64,000 nt of DNA from Pseudomonas asturiensis (GCF_900143095.1 NZ_FRDA01000002.1:310001-374000), one strand, 5' to 3'; positions 16,602 to 26,618 are shown, counted from the stretch's first letter. Notes: generated by a model from the sequence alone, not told the origin. Translations and numbers: made by a program.

Positions 16602-17212
16602 ATGGCATTCCGTTTGCCCGCGAGCACAAGCTTTCGCTATGCCATATCTGCGGTTACGCCTGCCCGGAAGAAGCAACGTGCTGCCCCCGATGCGACTCTG
16701 CCGTGCATCGACGCAAACCCAACAGCATCGCCCGCACCTGGGCGTATCTGATCGCAGCGTTGATTTTCTACATACCGGCCAATGTGTTGCCGGTCATGTA
16801 TACCTCGCTGCTGGGCAACAGCAGCCAGAACACCATCATGAGCGGCGTGATCGAATTTTTCGAAAGTGGCTCATGGGACATCGCGATATTGATTTTCGTG
16901 GCCAGCGTGGTGGTGCCCTGTGTCAAGTTTCTGGTGCTGGGCCTGCTGCTGATTACCTGCCAGCGCCGCAGCCAATGGGCCATGCGCGAACGTGCCCGCC
17001 TTTACCGCTTCATCGAGCTGATCGGCTACTGGTCGATGCTCGACGTGTTGGTGGTCGCTCTGGTCGCCTCCCTTGTGCAGTTCCGCGAGCTGAGCACCAT
17101 CGAGCCGCGTGTCGGCATTCTGTTTTTTGGTCTGGTAGTGGTGATGACGATGTTCGCCGCCATGAGTTTCGATCCCCGGCTTATCTGGGATGCAGAGGTT
17201 GAAGATGTCTGA
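16598..17212 (+). CDS. pqiA: Paraquat-inducible protein A, second half-size subunit
   Basis: 204 residues with the same plan as the preceding gene: a ribbon (LCHICGYACPEE, CCPRCDSAVHRR) and then four membrane helices including IAALIFYIPANVLPVMYTS. ATGA overlap with the first subunit and an 8-bp overlap with pqiB indicate translational coupling. It is expected to pair with the first subunit to rebuild a full PqiA. Confidence 0.88.
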   Translation: MNGIPFAREHKLSLCHICGYACPEEATCCPRCDSAVHRRKPNSIARTWAYLIAALIFYIPANVLPVMYTSLLGNSSQNTIMSGVIEFFESGSWDIAILIFVASVVVPCVKFLVLGLLLITCQRRSQWAMRERARLYRFIELIGYWSMLDVLVVALVASLVQFRELSTIEPRVGILFFGLVVVMTMFAAMSFDPRLIWDAEVEDV

Positions 17213-18881
17213 CAATACGCTCCCCCCGTCTGATTCAGTGCCACGCCCTGAGGTCAAACGCCGTCGCGTTCGTGTTTCGCTGATCTGGCTGGTGCCTATC
17301 GTCGCCGCGCTGATCGGCCTGTCCATGGCGTTCCACGACTGGATGAATATCGGGCCCAGAATCACGGTGACGTTCCTGACGGCCGAAGGCCTGGAGGCCA
17401 ACAAGACTCAGGTCAAGTACAAGAACGTGGTGATCGGCATGGTGACCGAGATTGCGCTGAGCGATGATCGTACCCACGTGCTGGCGACCATCGAGCTCAA
17501 TAACAGTGCGCATCCTTTCACACGTATCGACAGCCAGTTCTGGGTCGTGCGGCCGCGCATCGGCGCACATGGCGTCTCGGGGGTCGATACCCTGCTTTCA
17601 GGTGCGTTCATCGGCGCAGATGCGGGCAGCGCCCAAGACACCAAAACTGATTTCACGGGCCTGGAAACACCGCCTCCCGTGACCTTCGGCGAGAAGGGCA
17701 AACGCTTCATCCTGCACACCGACGACCTCGGCTCGCTGGACATCGGTTCGCCGATCTATTTCCGTCGTATCCAGGTCGGGCAGGTTGTCGGTTATGACCT
17801 GTCCAAGGACGGTCGTGGCGTTGATATCCAGATATTCATCAACTCCCCGAACGATCAGTACATCACCACCGATACCCGCTTCTGGAACGCCAGTGGCGTG
17901 GACGTGACAGTCGGCGCGACCGGACTGAAGATCAATACCCAGTCGCTGACGTCCATCATTTCCGGCGGCGTTGCCTTCCGGGAGCCAAACTGGAGCCCGG
18001 ACTCAAAGCTCGCCGACGAGAACGCAGAATTCAAGATATTCGACGACCAGGCCACCGCCCTGGCACCACCGGATGGCGAGCCTCGCTACATCCGCATGCG
18101 GTTCAACCAGTCGCTACGAGGCCTGACGGTCAATTCGCCGGTGGACTTTCTGGGTGTGAACATCGGCAAGGTGGTCTCGGTGGACCTGGATTACGATCCG
18201 GCTACCAAGACGTTCCCAGGCGTTGTGGGCGCGGTGATCTATCCCAAACGCCTGGGGGCAGCCGAAGCCAAGCTCAAGGAACTGGGCGGCAAGGGTGATG
18301 AAGAGGAACAGTCCGCCAGAGTGCTGGGCGCATTTGTCACCAACGGTTTGCGGGCACAGGTTCGCACTGGCAACCTGCTGACCGGCCAGCTGTACATTGC
18401 AATGGAATTCGACCCCAAGGCCCCCAAGGTCGCTTTCAATCCCAAGGCTCGCCCTCTGGAGATCCCGACCGTACCCGGCAGCTTCGACAAGCTGCAGGAG
18501 CAACTGCAGGCGTTTGTCGAAAAACTCAGCAAACTGCCTATCGACGAACTGGCCGGCAACCTCAATGGCAGCTTGAGCGAGCTGCAAAAGACCCTCAAGC
18601 AGGTCAACAGCAGTGTGCTGCCACAAATGCGCGGTACCTTGCAGCAAGCAGAAAAAACCCTGGGGACCGCCAACGACTCCTTTGCCGAGGATTCGCCAGC
18701 GCGTCAGCAACTGGGCCAGGCAATGGATGAAGTGCAGCGCACGGCGCGCTCGGTCCGGGTATTGACTGACTTCCTGAGCCGCCACCCTGAATCGCTGATC
18801 CGTGGGCGTACCGGCGATGCCGCACCCCGCTCATTCAACGCCCCTTCTTCATCCCGAGCCATTGCGGAGCCAAATCCATGA
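17205..18881 (+). CDS. pqiB: Intermembrane transport protein PqiB (MCE domains)
   Basis: The start at 17205 gives MSDNTLPPSDSVPRP and 558 residues. A single N-terminal membrane anchor (VSLIWLVPIVAALIGLSMAF) precedes three MCE domains (first VTFLTAEGLEANKTQVKYKN, second beginning FILHTDDLGSLDIGSPIYFR, third YIRMRFNQSLRGLTVNSPV). A long coiled coil follows (about 440-520). PqiB hexamers form a tube across the periplasm for lipid passage. The gene overlaps pqiA and pqiC. Confidence 0.93.
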   Translation: MSDNTLPPSDSVPRPEVKRRRVRVSLIWLVPIVAALIGLSMAFHDWMNIGPRITVTFLTAEGLEANKTQVKYKNVVIGMVTEIALSDDRTHVLATIELNNSAHPFTRIDSQFWVVRPRIGAHGVSGVDTLLSGAFIGADAGSAQDTKTDFTGLETPPPVTFGEKGKRFILHTDDLGSLDIGSPIYFRRIQVGQVVGYDLSKDGRGVDIQIFINSPNDQYITTDTRFWNASGVDVTVGATGLKINTQSLTSIISGGVAFREPNWSPDSKLADENAEFKIFDDQATALAPPDGEPRYIRMRFNQSLRGLTVNSPVDFLGVNIGKVVSVDLDYDPATKTFPGVVGAVIYPKRLGAAEAKLKELGGKGDEEEQSARVLGAFVTNGLRAQVRTGNLLTGQLYIAMEFDPKAPKVAFNPKARPLEIPTVPGSFDKLQEQLQAFVEKLSKLPIDELAGNLNGSLSELQKTLKQVNSSVLPQMRGTLQQAEKTLGTANDSFAEDSPARQQLGQAMDEVQRTARSVRVLTDFLSRHPESLIRGRTGDAAPRSFNAPSSSRAIAEPNP

Positions 18882-19501
18882 CCCTGCGCCTGAAACTGGC
18901 TGTATTGACTGCTGCGCTGGGTATCAGCGCATGCACGTCGACCCAGACCCACTACTACACCCTGATTGCCCCGATGGCCTCGACCGGCAAGACGGCCCCT
19001 CAGCCCGCACCATTCCAGTTCGAGATGCTGCCGGTGGTCATGCCTGTTCAAGTCGATCAACCGCCGCTGGTGGTGCGTCAAGGCGACGGCAGTCTGGCAA
19101 TTCTGGACACCGAGCGCTGGGGCTCGCCACTGGGCGACGAGTTTCATGACGCGCTGACCCCACAGCTTGAACAGCGTTTCGGCAGCCGCGACATGGCAGG
19201 CCTGCCCAAGAACACTGAGCAGCCGGTGCTTTCCATCCGCACGGACGTTCGGCGTTTCGAGTCGGTTCCTGGTGATTATGCATTGATCGACGTGGTCTGG
19301 ACCCTGTCGCTGCGCAATGCCGGCGCCATCGCGGGCAGCAAACGGACTAATCTCACCTGCAGCAGCGTAATCCGCGAACAAGCAGGCCCCGGCATGGAAA
19401 GCCTCATCATTGCCCATCAGAAAGCCGTTGCACGGCTGGCGGGCAAGATGGCCGACACGGCCCTGAACTGGGCGCAGCAACCCGCCTCGCGCTGTCTCTG
19501 A
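18878..19501 (+). CDS. pqiC: Outer-membrane lipoprotein PqiC
   Basis: 207 residues. The lipoprotein signal MTLRLKLAVLTAALGISA is followed by Cys. The body is an ABC-type auxiliary (DUF330/PqiC) domain with HYYTLIAPM near its N-terminus. It overlaps pqiB by 4 bp (ATGA). PqiC anchors the Pqi tube at the outer membrane, completing an A-A-B-C operon. Confidence 0.9.
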   Translation: MTLRLKLAVLTAALGISACTSTQTHYYTLIAPMASTGKTAPQPAPFQFEMLPVVMPVQVDQPPLVVRQGDGSLAILDTERWGSPLGDEFHDALTPQLEQRFGSRDMAGLPKNTEQPVLSIRTDVRRFESVPGDYALIDVVWTLSLRNAGAIAGSKRTNLTCSSVIREQAGPGMESLIIAHQKAVARLAGKMADTALNWAQQPASRCL

Positions 19502-19513
19502 ATCCTGCTTTGA

Positions 19514-19533
19514 CGAGGCCTTCCCGGGCCTCG
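19514..19533 (+). repeat. GC-rich inverted repeat after pqiC
   Basis: CGAGGCC (19514-19520) and GGCCTCG (19527-19533) form a tight stem 12 bp after the stop codon, without a U-run. It may slow polymerase at the end of the pqi operon, but it is not a canonical intrinsic terminator. The rest of the gap to 19788 is AT-richer and presumably holds the promoter of the next gene. Confidence 0.4.
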
Positions 19534-19788
19534 GCAATCTCCCGTACCGATCCGGTCATTCGGATCGTATGCCCAACGCAAATAGTTTAAGTTCGTACAA
19601 ATCTTTACCATTTCGTTTAAATCATCAATTACAATGTGCCAGCATTCAGGCAGACAGTTGATCGTCTGCGCTCATGCTTTGCGGGCGTGTTGGACCGGAA
19701 GCCTTTCGGTCGCTGTCACATATAGCCGTAAGCTCCCTTACGTGTGAAACGCTACTGCCCCCACTGGCGGTACCATGAGGACAGATTT

Positions 19789-20238
19789 ATGACAGGAATT
19801 GGTCAACGACTTAAGCAGGAGCGACTGCGCCTCAAGCTTTCACAAAACGCACTGGGCGCCATTGGAGGCGTTGAAACGAACGCTCAGGGCAATTACGAAA
19901 ACGGTATCAGATCCCCTAAAGCAGACTACCTTTCACGCGTTTCAGACGCTGGCATCGACGTCAGCTACGTCGTCACCGGATTCAGCCTCGAACGCTCCAC
20001 ACCGCGCATCGAAGGCGTGAGTAACGGCCAACCCGAACGGCTCAGTCGCGTCATAGCCCGCCTGCACGGCAACCTCCATGCCGTTACGCAGAACCTCTAT
20101 CACGTCACCCGCCTTATCGAGGCCCGCCCCGGCAAGGTACAGCACGACGCCGGCCATCTTGAAGCCATCAAGCAAGACGCCGAAGCCATCACCCTTGCCA
20201 CTGTGCGCCTTATTTACATGACCTCAAAGCTGGGATAG
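19789..20238 (+). CDS. XRE-family helix-turn-helix regulator
   Basis: The start at 19789 gives MTGIGQRLKQERLRLKLSQN and 149 residues. A Cro/C1-type HTH covers about 3-60 (ALGAIGGVETNAQGNYENGI). The C-terminal half is helical, with no recognised ligand domain. Proteins of this shape are common in P. syringae as stand-alone or phage-derived repressors. No phage genes flank it. GAGGAC precedes the ATG. Confidence 0.82.
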   Translation: MTGIGQRLKQERLRLKLSQNALGAIGGVETNAQGNYENGIRSPKADYLSRVSDAGIDVSYVVTGFSLERSTPRIEGVSNGQPERLSRVIARLHGNLHAVTQNLYHVTRLIEARPGKVQHDAGHLEAIKQDAEAITLATVRLIYMTSKLG

Positions 20239-20463
20239 CTCCGTAGAATCCGGTTACAACATCACAGCCCCCAGTGTGACCGTTCACGCAGTTGCACGGG
20301 GTGCCTGGCGCATCCATGGCTATTCTTGACACTCGTCAGCGAGCGCCTTCAAGTACCGGGTCCTGTTTAGTTTTCCGGTTGAAACATCGGACAACATTGT
20401 CATTAGCCGATCTTCGCAGCCGGGGCACTCGCCTCTCCAACCTGCCAGGAAAGGACATCTATC

Positions 20464-21306
20464 ATGCCCACCCAACCCGATCTGCCAGCCCTCAAAGGCA
20501 GACAGAAGGACGCCTGGGGCAGCGGCGATTACGCTGTCATCGGTACAACATTGACAATGACCGGCGAGCTTCTGGCCGAAGCCTGTGAACTGAATTACGA
20601 CCAGACTGTTCTGGATGTCGCGGCCGGAAATGGCAATGCGACACTCGCCGCCGCCCGGCGAGGCTGCAGCGTGACGTCAACCGACTACGTGGGTGCGCTG
20701 CTCGAACGCGGACGGGAGCGCGCCAGAGCGGAGCGTTTCGACGTGACCTTTCTTGAGGCCGATGCAGAAAACCTGCCTTTTGAAGACGCAAGCTTTGACG
20801 CCGTGCTGTCGACATTTGGCGTGATGTTCACGCCGGATCAGCACCAGGCGGCTTCAGAGCTGGCGCGGGTCTGCAAACCGGGCGGGCGTATCGGCCTGAC
20901 CTGCTGGACGCCTGAGGGCTTTGTCGGTCAGATGTTTGCGGTGCTGGGACATTACCTGCCTGCCCCCACAGGCGCTGCCAAACCCTCCGACTGGGGGGTG
21001 AAGGGGCACCTGCATGCTTTGTTCTCGAATTCTGCCAGCGAGATCCGTGCAGCCCCCAGACAGTTCAACTTCCGCTATCGCTCAACCGAACACTTCATCG
21101 ATACCTTCAGCCGCTGGTACGGCCCGATTCACAAAGCGTTCAAGGCGCTTTCTGATCAGCAGGCCGAGGCACTTCGCCACGACATGGTCCAACTGCTCGA
21201 ACGTATGAATCGCTGCACGACAGGCTCACTGGTTGTGCCGGCGGAGTATCTGGAAGTCGTGATGGTGCGCAGCCACAGCGCCTCGACTGTCAGTCACCAG
21301 CGCTGA
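20464..21306 (+). CDS. Class I SAM-dependent methyltransferase
   Basis: 280 residues. SAM-binding motif I is TVLDVAAGNGNATLAAARRG, motif II contains FLEADAENLPFEDASFDAVL, and GGRIGLTCWTPEGFVG follows. The UbiE/Methyltransf_11-like fold is clear but does not show the substrate. AGGAAAGGAC precedes the ATG. The 225 bp upstream hold no gene I can support. It stands alone between unrelated regulators. Confidence 0.85.
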   Translation: MPTQPDLPALKGRQKDAWGSGDYAVIGTTLTMTGELLAEACELNYDQTVLDVAAGNGNATLAAARRGCSVTSTDYVGALLERGRERARAERFDVTFLEADAENLPFEDASFDAVLSTFGVMFTPDQHQAASELARVCKPGGRIGLTCWTPEGFVGQMFAVLGHYLPAPTGAAKPSDWGVKGHLHALFSNSASEIRAAPRQFNFRYRSTEHFIDTFSRWYGPIHKAFKALSDQQAEALRHDMVQLLERMNRCTTGSLVVPAEYLEVVMVRSHSASTVSHQR

Positions 21307-21352
21307 GCCCGCCGGGTGCCAGGAAGAGGTGTCAGGTCGCCAGGTGCGATCT

Positions 21353-22270
21353 TCAGCGATCGGAGTGCGCGGGAAACTCATGGCTGTGCAGCTTCTCCAT
21401 GACCAGTTCAATGAACGCTGAAACCGCCAGTGGCAAATGCTGGCGGCTTGGGTACAGCAGATGCAGGCCGTAGCTGGTTCGCTGATACTGCGGCAATACT
21501 GGCACCAGCCGACCGGCCTCAAGGTCGGAACGGATCAGGGACGCAGGCAGCAGCGCGATGCCCAGGCCTGCCAGTGTGGCCCGGCGCAGTGCCTGGGCCG
21601 TATTGGCGTTGAACCGGCTGGCGAGTTGCACCTCATGCTCTGCACCATCCGGCCCAACCAGCCGCCAGGTCGTCAGGCCGCTGGGATGACCGGCGCTGAC
21701 ACAGAAATGGTCAGCCATGTCCTCCAATTCATTCGCAATGCCGTGTGCTTTGAGGTAGGACGGACTGGCAACCATGCCTACCCTGCCCGCCTCGATCAAC
21801 TGACGCCCGACGTACCCTGAGTCCATCAAGGGCCCGCCTCTGAACGCAATGTCCAGACGATCGGCGATCAGGTCGCAACGCGCGTCATCGAGTACGAATT
21901 CCAGATGCACCTTGGGGTATCGGGCAAGAAAACCGGCAACCCACGTCATTGGAAAGAAGTCGAAGAAGTCCGCCATCGCCGCGATACGCACCTTGCCGCT
22001 CGGCACATCACCACCAGAAACAAGTTGCTCGCCTGCCTGCATGAGGCCATCGACCGAGGCCATGCAGCGCTCGAAAAAATCCTGTCCCTGCTGAGTCAGC
22101 ACCAGCTTGCGGGTGGAGCGTTGCAGTAATCGCGTGCTGAGCTGCTCCTCCAGTTGCTGAACGCGCCGACTGACTGTGTTGGAGGGCATGCCGAGCTGTC
22201 GCGACGCCTGCGCGAAACTTCCGCTGCGTACGACCTGAACGAACAGCGCGATGTCATTGAGGTCGAGCAT
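21353..22270 (-). CDS. LysR-family transcriptional regulator
   Basis: 305 residues. The N-terminal winged HTH is DLNDIALFVQVVRSGSFAQA followed by SRQLGMPSNTVSRRVQQLEEQ. The periplasmic-binding-like effector domain begins around residue 90 (GKVRIAAMADFFDFFPMTWV). It belongs to the large group resembling DNA-binding regulators of quinone or redox genes. It is divergent from the pirin gene across 120 bp and is its likely regulator. Confidence 0.9.
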   Translation of the reverse strand: MLDLNDIALFVQVVRSGSFAQASRQLGMPSNTVSRRVQQLEEQLSTRLLQRSTRKLVLTQQGQDFFERCMASVDGLMQAGEQLVSGGDVPSGKVRIAAMADFFDFFPMTWVAGFLARYPKVHLEFVLDDARCDLIADRLDIAFRGGPLMDSGYVGRQLIEAGRVGMVASPSYLKAHGIANELEDMADHFCVSAGHPSGLTTWRLVGPDGAEHEVQLASRFNANTAQALRRATLAGLGIALLPASLIRSDLEAGRLVPVLPQYQRTSYGLHLLYPSRQHLPLAVSAFIELVMEKLHSHEFPAHSDR

Positions 22271-22390
22271 ACGGCGTCTTATTCCTCTTAAATATGGATG
22301 ATTTCAATCCAACTGTACCAACTAATCAACCAATCGCCAGCCGCATATGCTGTGACTCAAGGCGATACAGCCACCCTTGAGGACATCTCC

Positions 22391-23248
22391 ATGCCAGCAC
22401 GTCACGCCGCAGCCTTCTCAGTCAACAAGCAACCGCGCGCCATGATTCACCGTACACGAGGTACCCGGCAGGGACCGATCACCCGACTGATGAGCCCTGG
22501 CGATCTGGGGCAGCACCTCAAGCCTTTCGTCTTTCTCGACCACTTTGGTTTCAAGCCTGAACCGGGACAGAAAGGCTTTGGCATGCATCCGCACTCAGGC
22601 ATTGCCACCTTCACCTATATGATTGAGGGCGAAGTGGCTTATGAAGACACCACCGGAAAGTCAGGCGTCCTGCCCGAAGGCGGCGTGGAATGGATGAATG
22701 CAGGCAACGGCGTTTGGCACAACGCAAAGCCCGTGAACAGCCTGGCGATAAAGGGCTTTCAGCTCTGGGTTGCGCTCCCTGCCGCTCAAGAGAACGGCCC
22801 GGCCGTCAGCGTCTACCTGGACTCGTCAAAAATCCCTGAGCAAGGCCCGGCACGGGTGCTGCTGGGAGAATACGGCACTGCAAAGAGCCGTATTCCAGCC
22901 CCCGACGGCATGAACTACCTCGCGGTCAACCTGAAAGACGGCGAGCATTGGCGCTACACGCCACCTGCGGGTCACACCGCAGGCTGGCTGGCGTTCAATA
23001 CCGGACACCTCGATGCAAACGGCCCGATCCAGGCCGGCGAACTGGCGATATTCGAAGAATCGGACCGGGCAATCGATCTGGTAGCGCAAGGCGATACCTC
23101 TTTCGTGCTGGGCTCGGCGATCAAGCATCCGCACGACCTTGTGATGGGCTACTACTCGGTGCACACCAGCAAGGCGGCGCTCGATCAAGGTGAAAAAGAG
23201 ATCCAACGCATCGGCGCGCTGCTGCGTGAGCAAGGCCGCCTGGGCTGA
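22391..23248 (+). CDS. Pirin family protein
   Basis: The ATG at 22391 is preceded by TTGAGGAC and gives 285 residues. It is a bicupin with the pirin metal site GMHPHSGIATFTYMIEGEVA, followed by EGGVEWMNAGNGVWHNAKP. Bacterial pirins bind Fe and some have quercetinase activity. Others affect central metabolism. The divergent LysR suggests induction by a small molecule. In-frame codons from 22298 lack family similarity. Confidence 0.88.
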   Translation: MPARHAAAFSVNKQPRAMIHRTRGTRQGPITRLMSPGDLGQHLKPFVFLDHFGFKPEPGQKGFGMHPHSGIATFTYMIEGEVAYEDTTGKSGVLPEGGVEWMNAGNGVWHNAKPVNSLAIKGFQLWVALPAAQENGPAVSVYLDSSKIPEQGPARVLLGEYGTAKSRIPAPDGMNYLAVNLKDGEHWRYTPPAGHTAGWLAFNTGHLDANGPIQAGELAIFEESDRAIDLVAQGDTSFVLGSAIKHPHDLVMGYYSVHTSKAALDQGEKEIQRIGALLREQGRLG

Positions 23249-23491
23249 GGCTCTCAGCCATTCAACGTCAGACCGTCTTTCGCAAGGAAGTCGGTGAGAG
23301 TACTCAACCAACTGCTGCCGGAGCCAGTCAAGCAGCGCGTCAAACCAGCGCATTGAGCGAGGTGCCACCCCCTGAAATCTTAACAAGCTGAATCGATTTT
23401 TCTCTCTGATGGAACTCATGCAGCACACATCGCCCTAAGCCTCACATCGGTACTGGCATGACGCTGGTCCCACGTGAAGGACGTAATACCC

Positions 23492-24913
23492 ATGTCTTCA
23501 AGCATCACCTCGACAGCGGCAGGCCAGCCGGGTCGAAAGCAGGCTTCTCCCGGTCGGCTGATCTTCATTTCCGTACTGGTCGCAACCATGGGCGCACTCG
23601 CGTTCGGTTATGACACCGGCATCATTGCCGGGGCGCTACCGTTCATGACCCTGCCCATGGACCAGGGCGGGCTGGGCCTCAATGCGTTTACTGAAGGTCT
23701 GGTCACCGCCTCACTGATCGTCGGCGCAGCTTTCGGGTCGCTGGCCAGTGGATACATCTCGGACCGTTTCGGAAGACGTCTCACACTGCGTTTGCTGTCG
23801 GTGTTGTTCATCGTCGGCGCGCTGGGCACGGCAACGGCGCCGTCCATTCCGTTCATGATTGCAGCACGCTTCCTGCTGGGCATCGCCGTGGGTGGCGGCT
23901 CGGCAACGGTTCCGGTGTTCATCGCCGAAATCGCCGGACCGTCGCGTCGTGCGCGACTGGTCAGTCGTAACGAACTGATGATCGTCAGCGGCCAGTTGCT
24001 GGCCTATGTGCTGAGTGCCGTGCTGGCGGCCTTGCTGCACACGCCGGGCATCTGGCGCTACATGCTGGCCATCGCGATGATTCCGGGTGTGTTGCTGCTG
24101 GTCGGCACCTTCTTCGTACCGCCCTCCCCACGCTGGCTCGCGGCCAAAGGCCGTTTTGACGAAGCCCAGGACGTGCTGGAACAACTGCGTGATACCCAGG
24201 AAGATGCGCAGCGCGAAGTCGATGAGATGAAGGCGCAGGACAAACAGGCGCGCAATCGACCGGCCATCAAAGACCTGCTGCGTCAAAGCTGGGTCATCAA
24301 ACTGCTGCTGATCGGTATCGGGCTGGGCTTCACGGCGCAGTTCACCGGCGTCAACGCGTTCATGTACTACACGCCAATTATCCTCAAAAACACGGGGATG
24401 GGCACCAATGCCGCGCTGACCGCAACCATCGGTAACGGTGTGGTATCGGTTATCGCCACACTGCTGGGCATCTGGGCGATTGGTCGGTACGGCCGTCGGC
24501 ATTTGCTGATGACCGGCCTGGTCATGGTGATCCTGATGCAGGCCGCCTTGGGCTGCGTACTGCAATTCATGCCCCAGAACCTCACTCAGAGTTATGCTGC
24601 CCTTGCCTGCATCCTCGTGTTCCTGCTGTTCATGCAGATGTGCATCTCGCCGGTCTACTGGCTGCTCATGTCGGAACTGTTCCCGATGCAGGTCAGGGGT
24701 TTGCTGACCGGCGTGGCCGTGTCCATGCAGTGGCTGTTCAATGCGTCAGTGGCGTTTGCGTTCCCCATCGCGGTGGATGTCATCGGCAATCCGACGTTTT
24801 TTGTCTTTGCAGCCATCAACATCGGCTCGTTGATCTTTGTGTTTCTGTGCCTGCCGGAGACAAAGGGCAAGTCGCTTGAGCAGATCGAAAAGCATCTGAA
24901 AAAAGAGCTGTGA
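23492..24913 (+). CDS. Sugar porter family MFS transporter
   Basis: The ATG at 23492 gives 473 residues. Twelve membrane helices are visible, with sugar-porter signatures: GYDTGIIAGALPF in helix 1, DRFGRR, PPSPRWLAAKGR after helix 6, GRRHLL and the closing PETKGKSLEQIE. These match GalP/XylE/AraE-type H+ symporters. The sugar is unknown. AAGGA precedes the ATG at about 11 nt. The GlxA-type regulator gene downstream is separate. Confidence 0.9.
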   Translation: MSSSITSTAAGQPGRKQASPGRLIFISVLVATMGALAFGYDTGIIAGALPFMTLPMDQGGLGLNAFTEGLVTASLIVGAAFGSLASGYISDRFGRRLTLRLLSVLFIVGALGTATAPSIPFMIAARFLLGIAVGGGSATVPVFIAEIAGPSRRARLVSRNELMIVSGQLLAYVLSAVLAALLHTPGIWRYMLAIAMIPGVLLLVGTFFVPPSPRWLAAKGRFDEAQDVLEQLRDTQEDAQREVDEMKAQDKQARNRPAIKDLLRQSWVIKLLLIGIGLGFTAQFTGVNAFMYYTPIILKNTGMGTNAALTATIGNGVVSVIATLLGIWAIGRYGRRHLLMTGLVMVILMQAALGCVLQFMPQNLTQSYAALACILVFLLFMQMCISPVYWLLMSELFPMQVRGLLTGVAVSMQWLFNASVAFAFPIAVDVIGNPTFFVFAAINIGSLIFVFLCLPETKGKSLEQIEKHLKKEL

Positions 24914-25100
24914 TGACACGCAGAGGATGTCGGGCATTTCCGATGACGTCAGTGGCTCTCCAGGCCCGACTGAACTGCCGCCGAAGATATTGACAAGACT
25001 TGGCGTGCGTTCAGTCATAAGCTGGCAGGCACTGCGAGCGGTTCGAGAAGGCTGACAGCACGCCACCGCAATGCATAACCGATGATTTCAGCAGCCCAAG

Positions 25101-26126
25101 GTGAGCCGAGCGGTGATTGCACGACGACAATTCAGCAGCGCCATGCGCGGCAAGAACCTGCGTTACCTGGGTGAGGCGAACGCTGAAGAAAAGCGGCTTA
25201 CCCGGGTGGCCTTCCTGCTGCTCGAACACTTTTCGCTGCCTGCCTTCACCCAGGCACTGGATACGATCGTCACTGCCAACCTGCTGCGCCCGATACTCTT
25301 TTCCTCGATCACACTCGGGGTGCAGGCGGGCGAAGTTATCAGCGATCTGGGGCTGGTGATTCGTCCGGACCAATGCCTGGATGTCGCCATCGTCCAAAAC
25401 ATCGACCTGCTGGTGGTGTGTGGCGGCTACCGCACGGCGCTAAAGGCAGAGCCCGGCCTGATACAGCTTCTGCAAATGGCGTCGGATCAAGGCGTGACGC
25501 TGGCCGGTCTCTGGAATGGAGCCTGGTTTCTGGGCGCGGCAGGCCTGCTTGAGGGGTATCGCTGCGCAATCCACCCGGAGCACCGTGCGGCGCTGGCCGA
25601 GATAGCCAAGGTCACGCACGTGACCAGTGAAGCCTGGGTAATCGACCGGGACCGACTCACTGCCTCAAGCCCGACCGGCGCCTTTCATCTGGTGCTGGAA
25701 TGGATCAAGCAACTGCACGACAAGGCGCTGGTGGAAGGCATCGAAGATATTCTGTGCTTTGAAGAGTCCCGCTATCGGAGAGTCAAACCCAGCGTGAATC
25801 TCTCGGTGAGTGCGCCGCTGCGGGAAGTCGTCAAGCTGATGGACGCCAACCTCGAAGAACCGCTGGAGCTTGAGCAACTGGCGGTGTATTCGGGCAGGTC
25901 GCGCCGCCAGGTCGAGCGGCTGTTCCGGGAACAGTTGGGCACGACCCCACAACGCTACTACCTTGAACTGCGGATCACCGAAGCCCGCAGACTGCTGCAA
26001 CACACCGAGATGTCACAACTGGAGGTGCTGGTCGCCTGCGGTTTCGTGTCCCCGAGCCATTTCAGCAAGTGCTACAGCGCTTTCTTCGGTTACCGGCCGT
26101 CCAAGGAAAAACGACGGGTCAAATAG
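25101..26126 (+). CDS. GlxA-type AraC regulator (DJ-1/PfpI + AraC HTH)
   Basis: 341 residues from the GTG at 25101. The true start could be the ATG at 25143, and neither has a clear Shine-Dalgarno sequence. A DJ-1/PfpI glutaminase-like domain covers about 30-200 (VAFLLLEHFSLPAFTQALDT, GVTLAGLWNGAWFLGAAGLL). It leads to two AraC helix-turn-helix motifs (LEQLAVYSGRSRRQVERLF, VACGFVSPSHFSKCYSAFFG). Relatives include GbdR, ArgR and CdhR, which sense amino-acid or quaternary-amine catabolites. The target is not evident. Confidence 0.88.
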   Translation: MSRAVIARRQFSSAMRGKNLRYLGEANAEEKRLTRVAFLLLEHFSLPAFTQALDTIVTANLLRPILFSSITLGVQAGEVISDLGLVIRPDQCLDVAIVQNIDLLVVCGGYRTALKAEPGLIQLLQMASDQGVTLAGLWNGAWFLGAAGLLEGYRCAIHPEHRAALAEIAKVTHVTSEAWVIDRDRLTASSPTGAFHLVLEWIKQLHDKALVEGIEDILCFEESRYRRVKPSVNLSVSAPLREVVKLMDANLEEPLELEQLAVYSGRSRRQVERLFREQLGTTPQRYYLELRITEARRLLQHTEMSQLEVLVACGFVSPSHFSKCYSAFFGYRPSKEKRRVK

Positions 26127-26138
26127 TGCTGATCGCGC

Positions 26139-26618
26139 TTAAAGCCCAAGCTCCGACAACCCCGGATGATCGTCCGGACGACGCCCGAGCGGCCAATGGA
26201 ATTTTCGCTCCGACTCGGATATCGGGAGGTCATTGATGCAGGCAAAACGGTTGGCCATCAGCCCGTCGTCGTTGAACTCCCAGTTTTCATTGCCGTAAGA
26301 GCGAAACCAGTTACCAGAATCGTCGTGCCACTCGTAGGCATAACGAACAGCGATGCGGTTACCGTCGAACGCCCAGAGCTCCTTGATCAGGCGATAGTCC
26401 AGCTCCTTCTTCCATTTGCGCTCCAGAAACTGCTGTGCCTGTTCTCGATTGACGATGAACTCGGCCCGGTTGCGCCAATGCGTGTCCGGCGTATAGGCCA
26501 GCGCTACTTTCTCGGGATTTCGGCTGTTCCAGCCATCTTCGGCCAGACGGACCTTTTCGATGGCCGATTCACGGGTGAATGGTGGCAGTGGCGGACGGTT
26601 TGCGGCATTGGATGACAT
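26139..26618 (-). CDS. DUF1348 / NTF2-like protein
   Basis: The start at 26618 gives 159 residues. The sequence [20 protein letters not shown] and [20 protein letters not shown] is the NTF2/SnoaL-like DUF1348 fold. [20 protein letters not shown] and NWEF follow. The cone-shaped pocket suggests small-molecule binding or a hydrolase/isomerase activity, but no function is known for the family. It is convergent with the GlxA-type gene. Confidence 0.88.
   Translation of the reverse strand: MSSNAANRPPLPPFTRESAIEKVRLAEDGWNSRNPEKVALAYTPDTHWRNRAEFIVNREQAQQFLERKWKKELDYRLIKELWAFDGNRIAVRYAYEWHDDSGNWFRSYGNENWEFNDDGLMANRFACINDLPISESERKFHWPLGRRPDDHPGLSELGL

Noticed and set aside
22826..23428. 200-codon minus-strand frame opposite the pirin gene, with GVAPRSMRWFDALLDWLRQQL near its N-terminal part that recalls a LysR C-terminal tail
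   Set aside because: Most of it is the antisense of the pirin gene. The part in the spacer (23249-23428) is too short and too weakly similar to call a remnant.
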